A DNA stretch of 28,809 nt from CAZJFH01 sp964545205 (lineage in GTDB: Bacteria > Pseudomonadota > Alphaproteobacteria > Rhodospirillales > Magnetospirillaceae), in contig CAZJFH010000064.1 in assembly GCA_964545205.1 (NCBI GenBank), positions 1-28,809 of the forward strand. The letters run 5' to 3'. This document shows, one piece after another, positions 1 to 7,454 of the stretch. Under the pieces are notes generated by a model that did not search any database, was not told the DNA's origin, and saw only the letters and a program-made list of their open reading frames with translations. Numbering within the stretch: the stretch's first letter is position 1; each line of letters starts with the position of its first letter. The position numbers and the translations under genes are program-made.

Positions 1-567
1 CGCCCCCGGCGACACTTCCGGCATGCCAATTTGCAGAACTTGACGCACGGAACTGGCGCTGATCCTTCCGAAGAAGCCCAGACCCACGTCGATGCCCGCG
101 TCTAGCACGACACCTGATGCATAGTCGGGAAGTGGGCCAAGTCTTTTACCCGTGTCGCTCCAGCCACAATCCCAGAAGGAAGCGGGGAGTGCGCGTACAG
201 CGCCCTCGTCATGAGCTCCGGTTGCAATCCAGTCACCTTGGAATGCCCCTCTGGCCTCGATGGCGCCGTCCCGCAGAAGGCGTTGAAGCCTCGCGTGCGC
301 CCGACTTGCCGCTAAGTCGTGGAGGCGCAGCTTTCGGCGCGCGCGATCCAACGCAGGATCATGCACCTCAAAGTCTGACGTCTCCCTGAGAAGCTGCTCT
401 AGTTCCCCGGTGTTCGGCGCCCACTGGGACCCACTTGCTGGAACTGTGAGCAGCACACCGCGCCTAACGCTAGCGCCAAGCCGCGCTTCCTCAACCGCAA
501 GTGAGTGGGAAAAGAGCCGCCGCAGCGGAACCCACCCAACCTCTACTTCATCCGCAGGCCCGGTCAC
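1..567 (-). CDS. Partial hypothetical protein, runs off the left edge
   Basis: One minus-strand frame stays open for 189 codons from a GTG at 567 to the window edge, with an in-frame stop four codons upstream of that GTG. I do not recognise the product. The visible part is mostly soluble. It has a charged helical stretch (about residues 70-100, rich in Arg, Leu and Ala), then a Gly/Trp-containing segment that loosely resembles hypothetical alphaproteobacterial proteins with a short 'ARG...P..FW' pattern. No ATG is available near the start and the Shine-Dalgarno match is poor, so the start is uncertain. It is divergent from the helicase gene, with the 585-604 tandem repeat in between. It could be a chance open frame in GC-rich DNA. 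Confidence 0.4.
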   Translation of the reverse strand, partial: MTGPADEVEVGWVPLRRLFSHSLAVEEARLGASVRRGVLLTVPASGSQWAPNTGELEQLLRETSDFEVHDPALDRARRKLRLHDLAASRAHARLQRLLRDGAIEARGAFQGDWIATGAHDEGAVRALPASFWDCGWSDTGKRLGPLPDYASGVVLDAGIDVGLGFFGRISASSVRQVLQIGMPEVSPGA

Positions 568-584
568 AGGATCACACCGTCGTC

Positions 585-604
585 AATTCACGCCGATTCA
601 CGCC
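585..604 (+). repeat. Tandem 10-bp direct repeat upstream of the helicase gene
   Basis: Two adjacent 10-bp units, AATTCACGCC and GATTCACGCC, end 50 nt before the helicase ATG at 655. The same motif pair recurs at 3760-3779 and 3919-3938, each time in the sense orientation of the gene that follows. Just downstream, 612-627 forms a small hairpin (GTGGCT, loop CGAA, AGCCAC) that would lie in the leader. A binding site for an element-encoded regulator or replication protein is the simplest reading, but this is inference. Confidence 0.7.
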
Positions 605-654
605 TTAAGGGGTGGCTCGAAAGCCACAGACGCAACACCCGAGAGGTTAACCAC

Positions 655-2418
655 ATGACGTCCCACGACACCAGGACTCCTGAACCCGCTGCGGAGGCAG
701 ACATGCCTCCCCAGGACGACCGCCCCTCGCCGTACCGTGGTGGGGTTAGCGGATCGCCGCCGCCGACCGAAGCCTCAGGGGGCCAGACGGCCCCGGCCCC
801 CGCCCTTAGCGACATCGCGCCCGGCTTCGACCATCTCTACGCCCGCGCCACCCATGTCGAGCACGAGGGGGACGCGCGGGCCATACTGGCCGAGGCCCGG
901 AGGCTGCCGGCCGGCGAGGCGGCGATGCTGGATGAGGCGCTGATGGAGAACGGCGGCTTCAGCAGCAAGGTGCTGCGGGCCTTGAAGCAGGACGCAGCCT
1001 GCTACTTCAAGGCCCACGGGTTCCTGCAGACGGTTGACGACCTCGCCCGCGCCCTGGTCCATGAAATGGGCGGAGACACGCACCGGTTCGTCGTGTGCGA
1101 GGGGGCCGGGTGGCTCTACCCGGGCGACGGCAGTCCGCTCGCGCCGAGATGGCATAAGCGCTCGCTCGACACCCTGGAGCAGGAGTTGCTGCGGCGATTC
1201 CCAAGCCATCCGATGACCCGGAAGGCCAGCGACCGCCGGGAAGTCATCCGGCGGGTCCAGACGCTTTTTGCAGCGGAAGACGACTTCTTCGCCAGCGCGC
1301 CCCCCGGCATCAACGCGAAGAACCTCTTCCTGCGGCTCGACCAGGCTACCGGCGAAGTCCGGCCGGAGCCGCACAGCCTCGACCACCGCTGCCGGTTCCA
1401 GTTGGATGCGGCCTACGACCCGGGAGCGGAGGCGGAAACTTTTGCCGCCGGACTCATACGGATCATGGGCGACGACGAGGAGAAGGCGAACTGCTTCGTC
1501 GAGTTTCTGGCCGCGGCTATCTTTGGCTTTATGCCGAAGAAGGACAACGTGCGCAGCGTGGCCATCCTCATCGGGCCGCCGCGGTCCGGGAAGAGCACGC
1601 TGGTCCGCCTCAGCCAAGGCTTGGTGCCCGCCTACGCTCAGGCGAGCATCCCGCCCGGGCTGTGGTCGGACGAGAAGCACCGCGCCAAGTTCCGTGGCGT
1701 TCGACTAAACACGGTGACCGAGCTCGACGCCTCGACCAGCCGGGCGATCGCGGGGCACCACTTCAAGCTCATCGCCAGCCACGAGCCGGTGACGGCCAGG
1801 GAGGTCTACGGCCAGTCGGTGACCTTCACCCCGCACGCCTTGCACCTGCTGGCCTGCAACGCGCCGCCGACCATCGGGGATCGCGACCCGTCCATCCACC
1901 GCCGCCTAATCGCCCTCCGCGTCGGCGCCGCGATCTCGGACCAGGAACTCAACGAGGACTTCCTGGAGGAATGCTGGACCGAGGCCCCCGGTATCCTCAA
2001 CTACTTGGTTGAGGCCGCGCAGGACGTCTGGCAGCGGGGGCGGTTCACGCTGCCGACTGACAACGAGGAGCAGGTTCTGCGGATGCAGTTCAAGGCGCAG
2101 CCGGAGGAAATCCTTGTGCGGACAGCGATCGAGGTCGCGCCCGGTGAACGGGTCTGGACGACGGACCTCCAGATCGCCCTTCGCCGGCTTGCTCAGGACA
2201 TGGGCTTGGATACCAACTCCTGGACGTCCTCGACGCGCATGAGGCCGCTCTCGGATCGGCTGCAGGAGCTGTACGGTGCCGAGCGCAAGGCCGCGAACGG
2301 CAAGCCGTTCTACCTCGGCATCCGCCTGAAGCGGCCGGCGGCCAGCGGGGATGTCGAGGAAGTCGGCCGCGGCGAAGACGGCTCGACGGCCACAGAGGTG
2401 GGCCTCGGCGATCTTTAG
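655..2418 (+). CDS. SF3 helicase / D5-P4 family phage-plasmid DNA primase C-terminal type protein
   Basis: This 587-residue protein probably unwinds DNA to replicate the integrated element. A superfamily 3 helicase core is visible. It has a Walker A motif GPPRSGKS at about 307-314, acidic Walker B-like residues in NTVTELD (about 352-358), and the segment HLLACNAPP through SIHRRL (about 397-418), which carries the sensor Asn and arginine finger seen in D5/P4 family helicases. The first 60 residues are Pro-rich and probably disordered. I see no primase catalytic motifs, so helicase is safer than primase. The ATG at 655 is preferred over an in-frame codon at 505 because GAGAGG lies 8 nt upstream. 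It is convergent with the 2489-3712 gene, with a strong terminator between them. Confidence 0.85.
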   Translation: MTSHDTRTPEPAAEADMPPQDDRPSPYRGGVSGSPPPTEASGGQTAPAPALSDIAPGFDHLYARATHVEHEGDARAILAEARRLPAGEAAMLDEALMENGGFSSKVLRALKQDAACYFKAHGFLQTVDDLARALVHEMGGDTHRFVVCEGAGWLYPGDGSPLAPRWHKRSLDTLEQELLRRFPSHPMTRKASDRREVIRRVQTLFAAEDDFFASAPPGINAKNLFLRLDQATGEVRPEPHSLDHRCRFQLDAAYDPGAEAETFAAGLIRIMGDDEEKANCFVEFLAAAIFGFMPKKDNVRSVAILIGPPRSGKSTLVRLSQGLVPAYAQASIPPGLWSDEKHRAKFRGVRLNTVTELDASTSRAIAGHHFKLIASHEPVTAREVYGQSVTFTPHALHLLACNAPPTIGDRDPSIHRRLIALRVGAAISDQELNEDFLEECWTEAPGILNYLVEAAQDVWQRGRFTLPTDNEEQVLRMQFKAQPEEILVRTAIEVAPGERVWTTDLQIALRRLAQDMGLDTNSWTSSTRMRPLSDRLQELYGAERKAANGKPFYLGIRLKRPAASGDVEEVGRGEDGSTATEVGLGDL

Positions 2419-2427
2419 AAAGGCGTC

Positions 2428-2454
2428 GGCGCCGGGGCGGTTTGCCCCGGCGCC
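2428..2454. terminator. Hairpin terminator between convergent genes
   Basis: A perfect 11-bp stem (GGCGCCGGGGC pairing with GCCCCGGCGCC) with a 5-nt loop starts 10 bp after the helicase stop and ends 35 bp before the stop of the opposing gene. There is no T tract on either side, so it may act as a bidirectional or factor-assisted terminator. Confidence 0.7.
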
Positions 2455-2488
2455 AGTCGTCAACGGTAGCTATGACGATGCAGTGGGA

Positions 2489-3712
2489 TCAGGCGCGCTG
2501 AAAGCCTCGGCCCACGCCGCCGATCCGCCTCGCCGCGTCAGTCCACTCGGGCCGCAGCACGTACAACGTCCCGTGCCGCCCCTGACGTAGCAGGAGGGCA
2601 TCTGTTCCCTCAGCCAGGTCATCCAAGACCCGGCGCAACGCCGTGTTGCTCCGCATGCCCCTGACGCTGGCTCGCCCAATGAGCAGAAGGCTCTCCAGGG
2701 CCTCGCGCGCTGCAGCCTGGGTTTCAGCAGAAACCGGACGGCCTGCCCGCGGACCAGGCGATGCGACTGCCGTCAAAGGGGCCAAGCGCACCATCAAGTC
2801 CCCTGCGAAGGCCGGCGGTGCCTCTACCGCCTCCATAGCGTCTTGTGCCTCGTCGAGGTGCGGAATGGCGGCTGTGCCCAGCCGCCGGAGCAGGTCCATC
2901 AGGGCTTCGCCCTTCGGCACCACATCGACGCCTGCGGCGTGACGCCCCCCGGTCACCAGTTGCGCCGCGGCCTCCGGTCTCTGCACCGTAACCTCGGTCC
3001 GGAGCAGGTGGCGAGTTTTCGCGTAGACCTTGGTGACGGGAGATGTTCTGCTCCCCACCCCCCAGGCAACCGTCGGCAAGATACCCAGCAACTCGCAGCG
3101 ACCGCGGTAGTTCTGCTGCACCCGGCGCTCGCCACCAAACCACGTCGCGGCGAGTTGACGAGCCCCGCGAGGCGCGTCAACTACAGGGAGATCGCGGCAA
3201 ATCTCGCCCCAGCGCAGGCGCAGGCGCCCGACAGGAGGCTCCCGTGCGCCACAGAACTCAGCGAGCGCCGCCACAACGGTTTCCAGCGTCTCTGCAATGC
3301 AGACGGCCTGTACCTCGAACAGATCCGTCCATCCGGCGTCATAGGGGCCGATGAAGTTGTCTCCTGCGAGACCACCGCCCGGCGGTTCATCGATCCTGCT
3401 CCGAAGCAGGCGCATGCCATTGATCTCAAAGGAACTTGCCGGCAAAACGCGCAGGCGGCGCTCGTCCTCATGAAGGTGAAGGCGTCCACCGACATGGCCG
3501 ACGCCTCCAAAGCTCAATCCCTCTACCGGACAGTCTATATCCAGCGTCGCCCGCCCGAGCCTTACGGGACCAGCAAGTCGCCCGACTTCCTCGGCGACAA
3601 GACGATGAACGAACGCTGCCAGCCTGACGGTAGGTTGCATTTCCAGATCGGCGCCGAACACCAGCCGATCCAGCAGGACGTCCGGCATCCTGCCATCTAC
3701 ATGCTCTACCAC
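2489..3712 (-). CDS. Hypothetical element protein, possible replication initiator
   Basis: A 407-residue soluble protein that I cannot assign firmly. The segment around VYAKTRHLLRTEVTVQ (roughly residues 220-235) resembles the 'Y-K-T...LR-E' stretch of filamentous phage gene II/X type replication proteins. The C-terminal 60 residues (about 345-400) look like a winged-helix domain. Beside an SF3 helicase and an integrase, a replication-initiation role is plausible but is my inference. I chose the GTG at 3712 because AGGAG sits 6 nt upstream. The frame is open back to 3925, but that extension would translate the tandem repeat at 3760-3779, and an ATG at 3688 is also possible. Its codon use is less GC-biased than that of the chromosomal genes to the right, in keeping with acquired DNA. 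Confidence 0.6.
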   Translation of the reverse strand: MVEHVDGRMPDVLLDRLVFGADLEMQPTVRLAAFVHRLVAEEVGRLAGPVRLGRATLDIDCPVEGLSFGGVGHVGGRLHLHEDERRLRVLPASSFEINGMRLLRSRIDEPPGGGLAGDNFIGPYDAGWTDLFEVQAVCIAETLETVVAALAEFCGAREPPVGRLRLRWGEICRDLPVVDAPRGARQLAATWFGGERRVQQNYRGRCELLGILPTVAWGVGSRTSPVTKVYAKTRHLLRTEVTVQRPEAAAQLVTGGRHAAGVDVVPKGEALMDLLRRLGTAAIPHLDEAQDAMEAVEAPPAFAGDLMVRLAPLTAVASPGPRAGRPVSAETQAAAREALESLLLIGRASVRGMRSNTALRRVLDDLAEGTDALLLRQGRHGTLYVLRPEWTDAARRIGGVGRGFQRA

Positions 3713-3759
3713 CTTCTTCTCCTCTCGCCATGGCCCGTGATCGAGCCGTCGAACTAGAA

Positions 3760-3779
3760 GGCGTGAACCGGCGTGAACC
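3760..3779 (-). repeat. Tandem 10-bp direct repeat upstream of the minus-strand gene
   Basis: Two identical units, GGCGTGAACC twice on the plus strand, read as GGTTCACGCC twice on the minus strand. They end 47 nt before the GTG at 3712. A lone half unit, GGCGTGA, occurs at 3815-3821. A small palindrome, ACCTTGTAAGGT (3849-3860), sits in the same divergent gap (3713-3994) and could be part of a promoter or operator. Confidence 0.75.
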
Positions 3780-3918
3780 GACCGCGGGTGTGTTAGGTAG
3801 AACTGATCCGGAGAGGCGTGATGCGCAGCGGTTAAGGCAACCCTGACCACCTTGTAAGGTACTGATTTTGGGAATACCTCGGCAGCGGGAGGACGTCGAC
3901 AGCAGTCGCTGGCGCGCC

Positions 3919-3938
3919 GGTTCACGCAGGTTCACGCC
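3919..3938 (+). repeat. Tandem 10-bp direct repeat upstream of the first integrase
   Basis: Units GGTTCACGCA and GGTTCACGCC lie 56 nt before the integrase ATG at 3995, in the integrase sense orientation. This is the third copy of the motif pair. The following leader contains an inverted repeat, GTCCCG...CGGGAC. Confidence 0.75.
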
Positions 3939-3994
3939 TAGGAGAATGTCCCGTCAACGGCCTCGGGACGCTCAACGACAGGCAAGAGAGAAAC

Positions 3995-5179
3995 ATGATC
4001 ACCAAGGTCACCAACGATCTCCTGAAACACCCGCCGCCCATCCGGGCCGGCAAGCGGCGCGTGCGCGTCCACGACGACGTCTGCACGGGCTTTAGCGTCG
4101 AGTTCACCCCGACCCGGGCCACCTTCCGGTTCCGCTACTTCGACGTCCGTCACCGCGAGCGCACCCTCACTCTCGGCCGCTATGGCGACGTCACTGTCGC
4201 CCAGGCGCGCCGCCGGGCCGAGGAACTGCGTGCTATGGTTGCCCTGGGTGGCGACCCGGCGGCCGAGCGGGACCGCCAGCGGGCCATCCCGACCGTCACC
4301 GAGTTCCTGGACGAGCGGCTCATGCCGCACGTGCGCGAGCACCTGCGCGGTGCCGTGACCTACGAGGCCTTCGCCCGCCGCCTCAAGCATGTGCTGGGCC
4401 GCCGCCATCTCGACGAGGTGGCCCCGAGGGACATCGACGTCTTCCGAAACGGCCTTCTGGCCGAGGGGCTCTCTGCCGCCACGGTCAACCGGCATCTGGC
4501 TTTTGCCCGGATGGCCTTCAACAAGGCCCGCGCCTGGGGCTACGTCCGGGCCGCCAATCCCGCCGCCTCACCGGGCATGCTGCCCGAGCAGGCCCGCGAC
4601 CGCTACCTTACACCTGGCCAGGGAAGGGCCCTGATCGCAGCCTTGGCCGACGAGCCCGACCGTGCGGCGGCCGTCGCCATCGGCCTGCTGATGCTGACCG
4701 GCGCACGCAAGTCGGAAATCCTCAACGCCACCTGGGAGGCCATCGACTTCGGCCGAGGACTGCTTCTGGTGCCGCGCGCCAAGAGCGGGCGCCCCCATCG
4801 CATCCCTCTATCCCCGGCGGCCAAGCGGCTTCTCCTGCTGCACCGGGGACCGCGGGCGGCCGCAGGCTACATCTTCCCAGGCCGCAGCCCCGTCAAGCCC
4901 CTGAGCACCGTGCGCAGGGCTTGGGAGCGCGTCAAGGCCGTCGCCAGGCTCCCGGCCGACATGCGCCTGCACGACCTGCGGCACAGCTTCGCTTCGGCCT
5001 TGGTCAACCGCGGCATCCCGCTTCACGAGGTCGGAGTGCTGCTTGGCCACAGCCAGCTCTCCACCACCGCCCGATACGCCCACCACGCCCCCGATCGCCT
5101 GATCCGGACGGCCAGCATCGCCGCCGAGGTCTGGGAAGTCTCCTCCGCGCCCCCCTTTCTGGAGCACGACCATGACTGA
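3995..5179 (+). CDS. Tyrosine recombinase / phage-type integrase (first copy)
   Basis: This 394-residue site-specific recombinase probably integrates and excises the element. The N-terminal arm-binding domain (residues 1-90, DUF4102-like, with LTLGRYGDVTVAQAR at 58-72) is followed by a core-binding SAM-like domain (about 100-190) and the catalytic domain. The catalytic set is complete: R238 in TGARKSE, K263 in AKSGRPH, H326 and R329 in LHDLRH, H352 in LLGHSQ, and nucleophile Y361 in TARYAHH. The ATG at 3995 follows GAGAG about 5 nt upstream. The stop overlaps the next HTH gene by 8 bp, so the two are translationally coupled, as in int-xis pairs. It is a clear paralogue of the 10495-11673 integrase (similar length, long identical blocks in the catalytic domain). 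Confidence 0.95.
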   Translation: MITKVTNDLLKHPPPIRAGKRRVRVHDDVCTGFSVEFTPTRATFRFRYFDVRHRERTLTLGRYGDVTVAQARRRAEELRAMVALGGDPAAERDRQRAIPTVTEFLDERLMPHVREHLRGAVTYEAFARRLKHVLGRRHLDEVAPRDIDVFRNGLLAEGLSAATVNRHLAFARMAFNKARAWGYVRAANPAASPGMLPEQARDRYLTPGQGRALIAALADEPDRAAAVAIGLLMLTGARKSEILNATWEAIDFGRGLLLVPRAKSGRPHRIPLSPAAKRLLLLHRGPRAAAGYIFPGRSPVKPLSTVRRAWERVKAVARLPADMRLHDLRHSFASALVNRGIPLHEVGVLLGHSQLSTTARYAHHAPDRLIRTASIAAEVWEVSSAPPFLEHDHD

Positions 5180-5417
5180 CGTTTCCCCCGAGCCCGATGT
5201 CGCCGACCTGTTCGGCCCGCCCATGCTGACGCCGGGCCAGTTGGCCGGGGCTCTCGGGGTGACGACCAAGACCCTGGAGCGCTGGCGCATAACCGGCGAC
5301 GGTCCGCCCTTCGTCAGGGTGTCACGCAAGGTCATCCGCTACCGCCAGCCGGACGTCGAGGCCTTCCTGGCTGGTCGGGTAACGACCAGTACGGCGACCG
5401 ACAGCCAAAACCGTTGA
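5172..5417 (+). CDS. Excisionase-like helix-turn-helix protein (MerR/AlpA-like HTH_17)
   Basis: An 81-residue DNA-binding protein. The winged HTH spans about residues 18-66: LTPGQLAGALGVTTKTLERW is the helix-turn-helix, and VSRKVIRYRQPDVEAFL is the wing plus last helix typical of AlpA/Xis-like proteins. GGAG lies 7 nt before the ATG, inside the end of the integrase gene. An excisionase or transcriptional switch for the integrase is the likely role, from family and position. It resembles the 7003-7302 protein across the same domain. It could be the factor that binds the TTCACGC tandem repeats, but nothing in the sequence proves this. Confidence 0.85.
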   Translation: MTDVSPEPDVADLFGPPMLTPGQLAGALGVTTKTLERWRITGDGPPFVRVSRKVIRYRQPDVEAFLAGRVTTSTATDSQNR

Positions 5418-5423
5418 CGTGCC

Positions 5424-5455
5424 AAGCCCCGCCAATTCTCCCGGCGGGGCTTTCG
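5424..5455 (+). terminator. Rho-independent terminator after the int-HTH pair
   Basis: A 10-bp perfect stem (AAGCCCCGCC with GGCGGGGCTT, 9-nt loop) followed by TTTCG starts 7 nt after the HTH stop codon. Confidence 0.85.
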
Positions 5456-5834
5456 CGTGTCCGGGGGCCTCGTGCTCCGCAGCGGATTCGGGGGGCTCTC
5501 TGGCGAAGACTCCGGCGGCCACGACATCGCCCGGGGCGGCAAGCACGTGCGGAAGCGGCGCTGAGCCCCGGCGCAACGAGGCCCCCCTTCACCTCAGATG
5601 TCATGGCATTGGCGGAATCGGTTCCGGCCTGCCTGTTCCCATGACTGGAGAGGCCGCCGAATACCTGCCAAGAACCGTCCCGGACAAGGCGACAACTCGC
5701 ATGTGAAAGCCGACGTGGTCGCGGGGAACGGCGCGCGCCGTTCCCCGCATCGGTCGTGCCATCGTCATCCGGGCGCAGCGGCCGCTGTCCGGCGAATGCA
5801 CGTCCCTATTGCCCTGTTCGGGGGGCGCGACCTG
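5456..5834. other. Gene-free junction between the two integrase modules
   Basis: This 379-bp stretch lies between the terminator of the first integrase module and the end of the ParA/RHH operon. Small open frames exist on both strands, but none has a good ribosome site, a recognisable product or a consistent start. The only clear structure is the palindrome at 5721-5748. I searched by eye for a copy of the tRNA-Arg 3' end as a junction attachment site and did not find one. Confidence 0.55.
5721..5748. repeat. Perfect 28-bp palindrome
   Basis: Arms GCGGGGAACGGCGC and GCGCCGTTCCCCGC abut with no spacer. It is 86 bp beyond the end of the minus-strand ParA/RHH operon, so a terminator for that operon is one reading. 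A symmetric protein binding site or recombination site is another. No T tract follows on the minus strand. Confidence 0.75.
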
Positions 5835-6041
5835 TCATCGGCCGGACATCAGGCGGTCCAGCGCGATGATGATCACCTGCTCGCCGCTGAGCCCGCTGCC
5901 GGCCACGAAAGCCTTGAACCTGACGTACCTCTCCTGATCCAGGCCGACGCCGATCCGGCGCGTGGGCGAGCCGACTGGCCTGACCGGCGGCACCAGCGGC
6001 TCGGTGATCGGCCGTGCCGTTCTCGTCGGCGGCGACTTCAT
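5835..6041 (-). CDS. Small ribbon-helix-helix protein, ParA partner
   Basis: A 68-residue basic protein. Residues 1-28 are Pro/Arg-rich and probably flexible. Residues 29-66 fit a ribbon-helix-helix fold: a short beta strand (RRIGVGL), then two helices (DQERYVRFKAFVAGSG and SGEQVIIIALDRLM). Its ATG overlaps the ParA stop codon as ATGA, so it is coupled to ParA. In the ParF/ParG and related systems, a small RHH protein with a flexible tail is the centromere-binding partner and repressor. That role is inferred here from size, fold and coupling. Confidence 0.8.
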   Translation of the reverse strand: MKSPPTRTARPITEPLVPPVRPVGSPTRRIGVGLDQERYVRFKAFVAGSGLSGEQVIIIALDRLMSGR

Positions 6042-6661
6042 GCCGACACCCCGCCACCCACCAGCGCCTGCAGTTCCTGCCAGGCTCGGTTGAGCTCCCG
6101 GCTGCCGGTGCAGTTCGGCGACCGCTCCGGCAGTGCCAGCCCCTTGCGCAGCATCAGGTTGACGCGGTGATGAACGGCTGACAGCAGCGGCAGGCCGGCG
6201 TCGCGGTAGTAGTTGATCGCCTCGCCCATTGCCCGGCTGCGGAAGGTCGCGTCGTTGGGCAGAACCGCATAGGCCACGTCCAACGCCTCGGCCATGGCGA
6301 CCGTCTTGAGGGTGGCCTCGATGTCGAGTTCGCCGGGCTTCGTCGGGACCACCACCAGGTCGGCGAGGACCATCGCTTCGGCGACGATGTCGCCAAAGCC
6401 GGGCGGCGTGTCGATGAACAGCCACTCGCAGCCACGCGCCGCCATCTCGCCAGGCGCTTGCTGCAGTGTCTCGGGCCGAACCTCGGCCAGGATCGGCTCG
6501 CGAAGCGACCGACGGTCGAACCACGCGGTTAAGCAGCCCTGCGGGTCGAGGTCGATGATGGCGGTCGGCGCCTGCTGGCTGGCGAGGACCGCCATCGACG
6601 CGGTCAGCAGCGTCTTGCCGACCCCGCCTTTTCGAGCGGAGAAGGTCACAACCTTGATCAT
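6038..6661 (-). CDS. parA: ParA-family partition ATPase
   Basis: A 207-residue P-loop ATPase of the ParA/MinD superfamily, probably a stability factor for the element in its excised or replicating form. The deviant Walker A motif KGGVGKT is at residues 11-17, IIDLDPQG at about 35-42 is the Walker A' region, and FIDTPPG is the Walker B region. It lacks the N-terminal HTH of large plasmid ParA proteins, so it is the short ParF-like (type Ib) form. The ATG at 6661 is chosen because GGAG lies 7 nt upstream and the Walker motif follows immediately. An upstream in-frame ATG at 6754 would add 31 Arg-rich residues encoded by the repeat region and is unlikely. Confidence 0.92.
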   Translation of the reverse strand: MIKVVTFSARKGGVGKTLLTASMAVLASQQAPTAIIDLDPQGCLTAWFDRRSLREPILAEVRPETLQQAPGEMAARGCEWLFIDTPPGFGDIVAEAMVLADLVVVPTKPGELDIEATLKTVAMAEALDVAYAVLPNDATFRSRAMGEAINYYRDAGLPLLSAVHHRVNLMLRKGLALPERSPNCTGSRELNRAWQELQALVGGGVSA

Positions 6662-7002
6662 GTCGGTGCTCCAACAAAGACGCGGACGCGCGAATGCGCG
6701 CCGCGCGCGCGAACGCGCAATTACCTGTTCGCGCACCCGCCGCCAATTTGGCACTGGACGAGCGAGCGGCCGCCCGGACAGAGCGCGGTGTGATGGCGCG
6801 CCAACGCATCGGCCATGGTCCGCTATCCGAGGGACGGCGCCCCTGGCGACAGCGCCGATGGGCGAGCGGGCACCACATCCGCCTGTCCACCGTCAAGTGG
6901 GCGATAATGAAGCGCCATCCGGCACCTTGCGCTCGTAACAGTCCATTGGCATCGCCGGGACGAGCCTGCCGCTGCCAATCGCCAAAATCCATCGAGGTCT
7001 CA
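6662..7002. other. Divergent control region between parA and the HTH gene
   Basis: This 341-bp gap separates parA (minus) from the HTH gene (plus). The parA-proximal 75 bp holds the GCGCGAA repeats annotated separately and a palindrome GCCAATTTGGC (6742-6752). In the rest (6753-7002) I see no convincing gene. A plus-strand frame is open across it but lacks a ribosome site before 7003. Confidence 0.5.
6688..6734. promoter_or_regulatory. GCGCGAAY repeat cluster, candidate parA operator or centromere
   Basis: Direct units GCGCGAAT (6688-6695) and GCGCGAAC (6707-6714) start 19 bp apart. They are followed by the inverted unit GTTCGCGC (6727-6734), which starts 20 bp after the second. The last two form an inverted repeat with a 12-bp spacer. 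The cluster is 27-73 bp upstream of the parA start. ParA/RHH systems commonly have such sites upstream, used both for repression and partition. The assignment is inferred. Confidence 0.55.
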
Positions 7003-7302
7003 ATGATCCGCAAGATCAAGCCGGCGGCCCAGCCCGTCGTCCAGCCTGCTATCCCGCCGGCCACCGCTTCGCGGCCGGCAGCTCCACCGCCCGGCCCGGT
7101 CGCCGCGCTGGAGCGCAAACCGCAGGACGTGCTGACGCCGCAGGAAGCCGCCGCGCACCTCGGCATCACCGTCGGCACGCTGCAGCGGTGGCGCTCCAGC
7201 GGTGCGGGCCCGTCTTACCTGATGCTGTCTCGCCGCGTCGTCCGCTATCGCTGGTCCGAATTGGTCAGCTTCTTGGATGCCCAGACCCAAAGCCCCGCGT
7301 GA
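7003..7302 (+). CDS. Helix-turn-helix excisionase-like protein (second copy)
   Basis: A 99-residue protein with a Pro/Ala-rich N-terminal tail (residues 1-40) and a C-terminal AlpA/Xis-like winged HTH. LTPQEAAAHLGITVGTLQRW (about 45-64) is the HTH, and LSRRVVRYRWSELVSFL is the wing and final helix. The domain parallels that of the 5172-5417 protein, though the long tail is unique to this copy. GAGG lies 5 nt before the ATG. Unlike the first copy it is 3.2 kb from its module's integrase and is divergent from parA, so a general regulator of the module is as likely as an excisionase. Confidence 0.82.
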   Translation: MIRKIKPAAQPVVQPAIPPATASRPAAPPPGPVAALERKPQDVLTPQEAAAHLGITVGTLQRWRSSGAGPSYLMLSRRVVRYRWSELVSFLDAQTQSPA

Positions 7303-7454
7303 AGAATGAAGGGATCTGCAAGGCAGGACATCTCCGTCAACTAGCACCGCAGCGATAGCCGGATCGGCGCCGTATCGGACCCATCGCTCGGCCATATGTC
7401 ATTAGGATGAGCCGGCGTGCGCCGGCCCATCGCGCCAATTGACGGAGGATGTCA

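Noticed and set aside
505..654. Upstream start for the helicase
   Set aside because: It would translate through the tandem repeat; the ATG at 655 has a good ribosome site.
775..1680. 301-codon minus-strand frame inside the helicase gene
   Set aside because: Antisense shadow of the SF3 helicase without recognisable domains.
5418..5834. Copy of the tRNA-Arg 3' end as a junction attachment site
   Set aside because: No stretch resembling the T arm and acceptor end was found by eye; a degenerate copy cannot be excluded.
5835..7178. 447-codon minus-strand frame across parA and the HTH region
   Set aside because: It overlaps parA in another frame; only the last 68 codons, the RHH gene starting at 6041, are credible.
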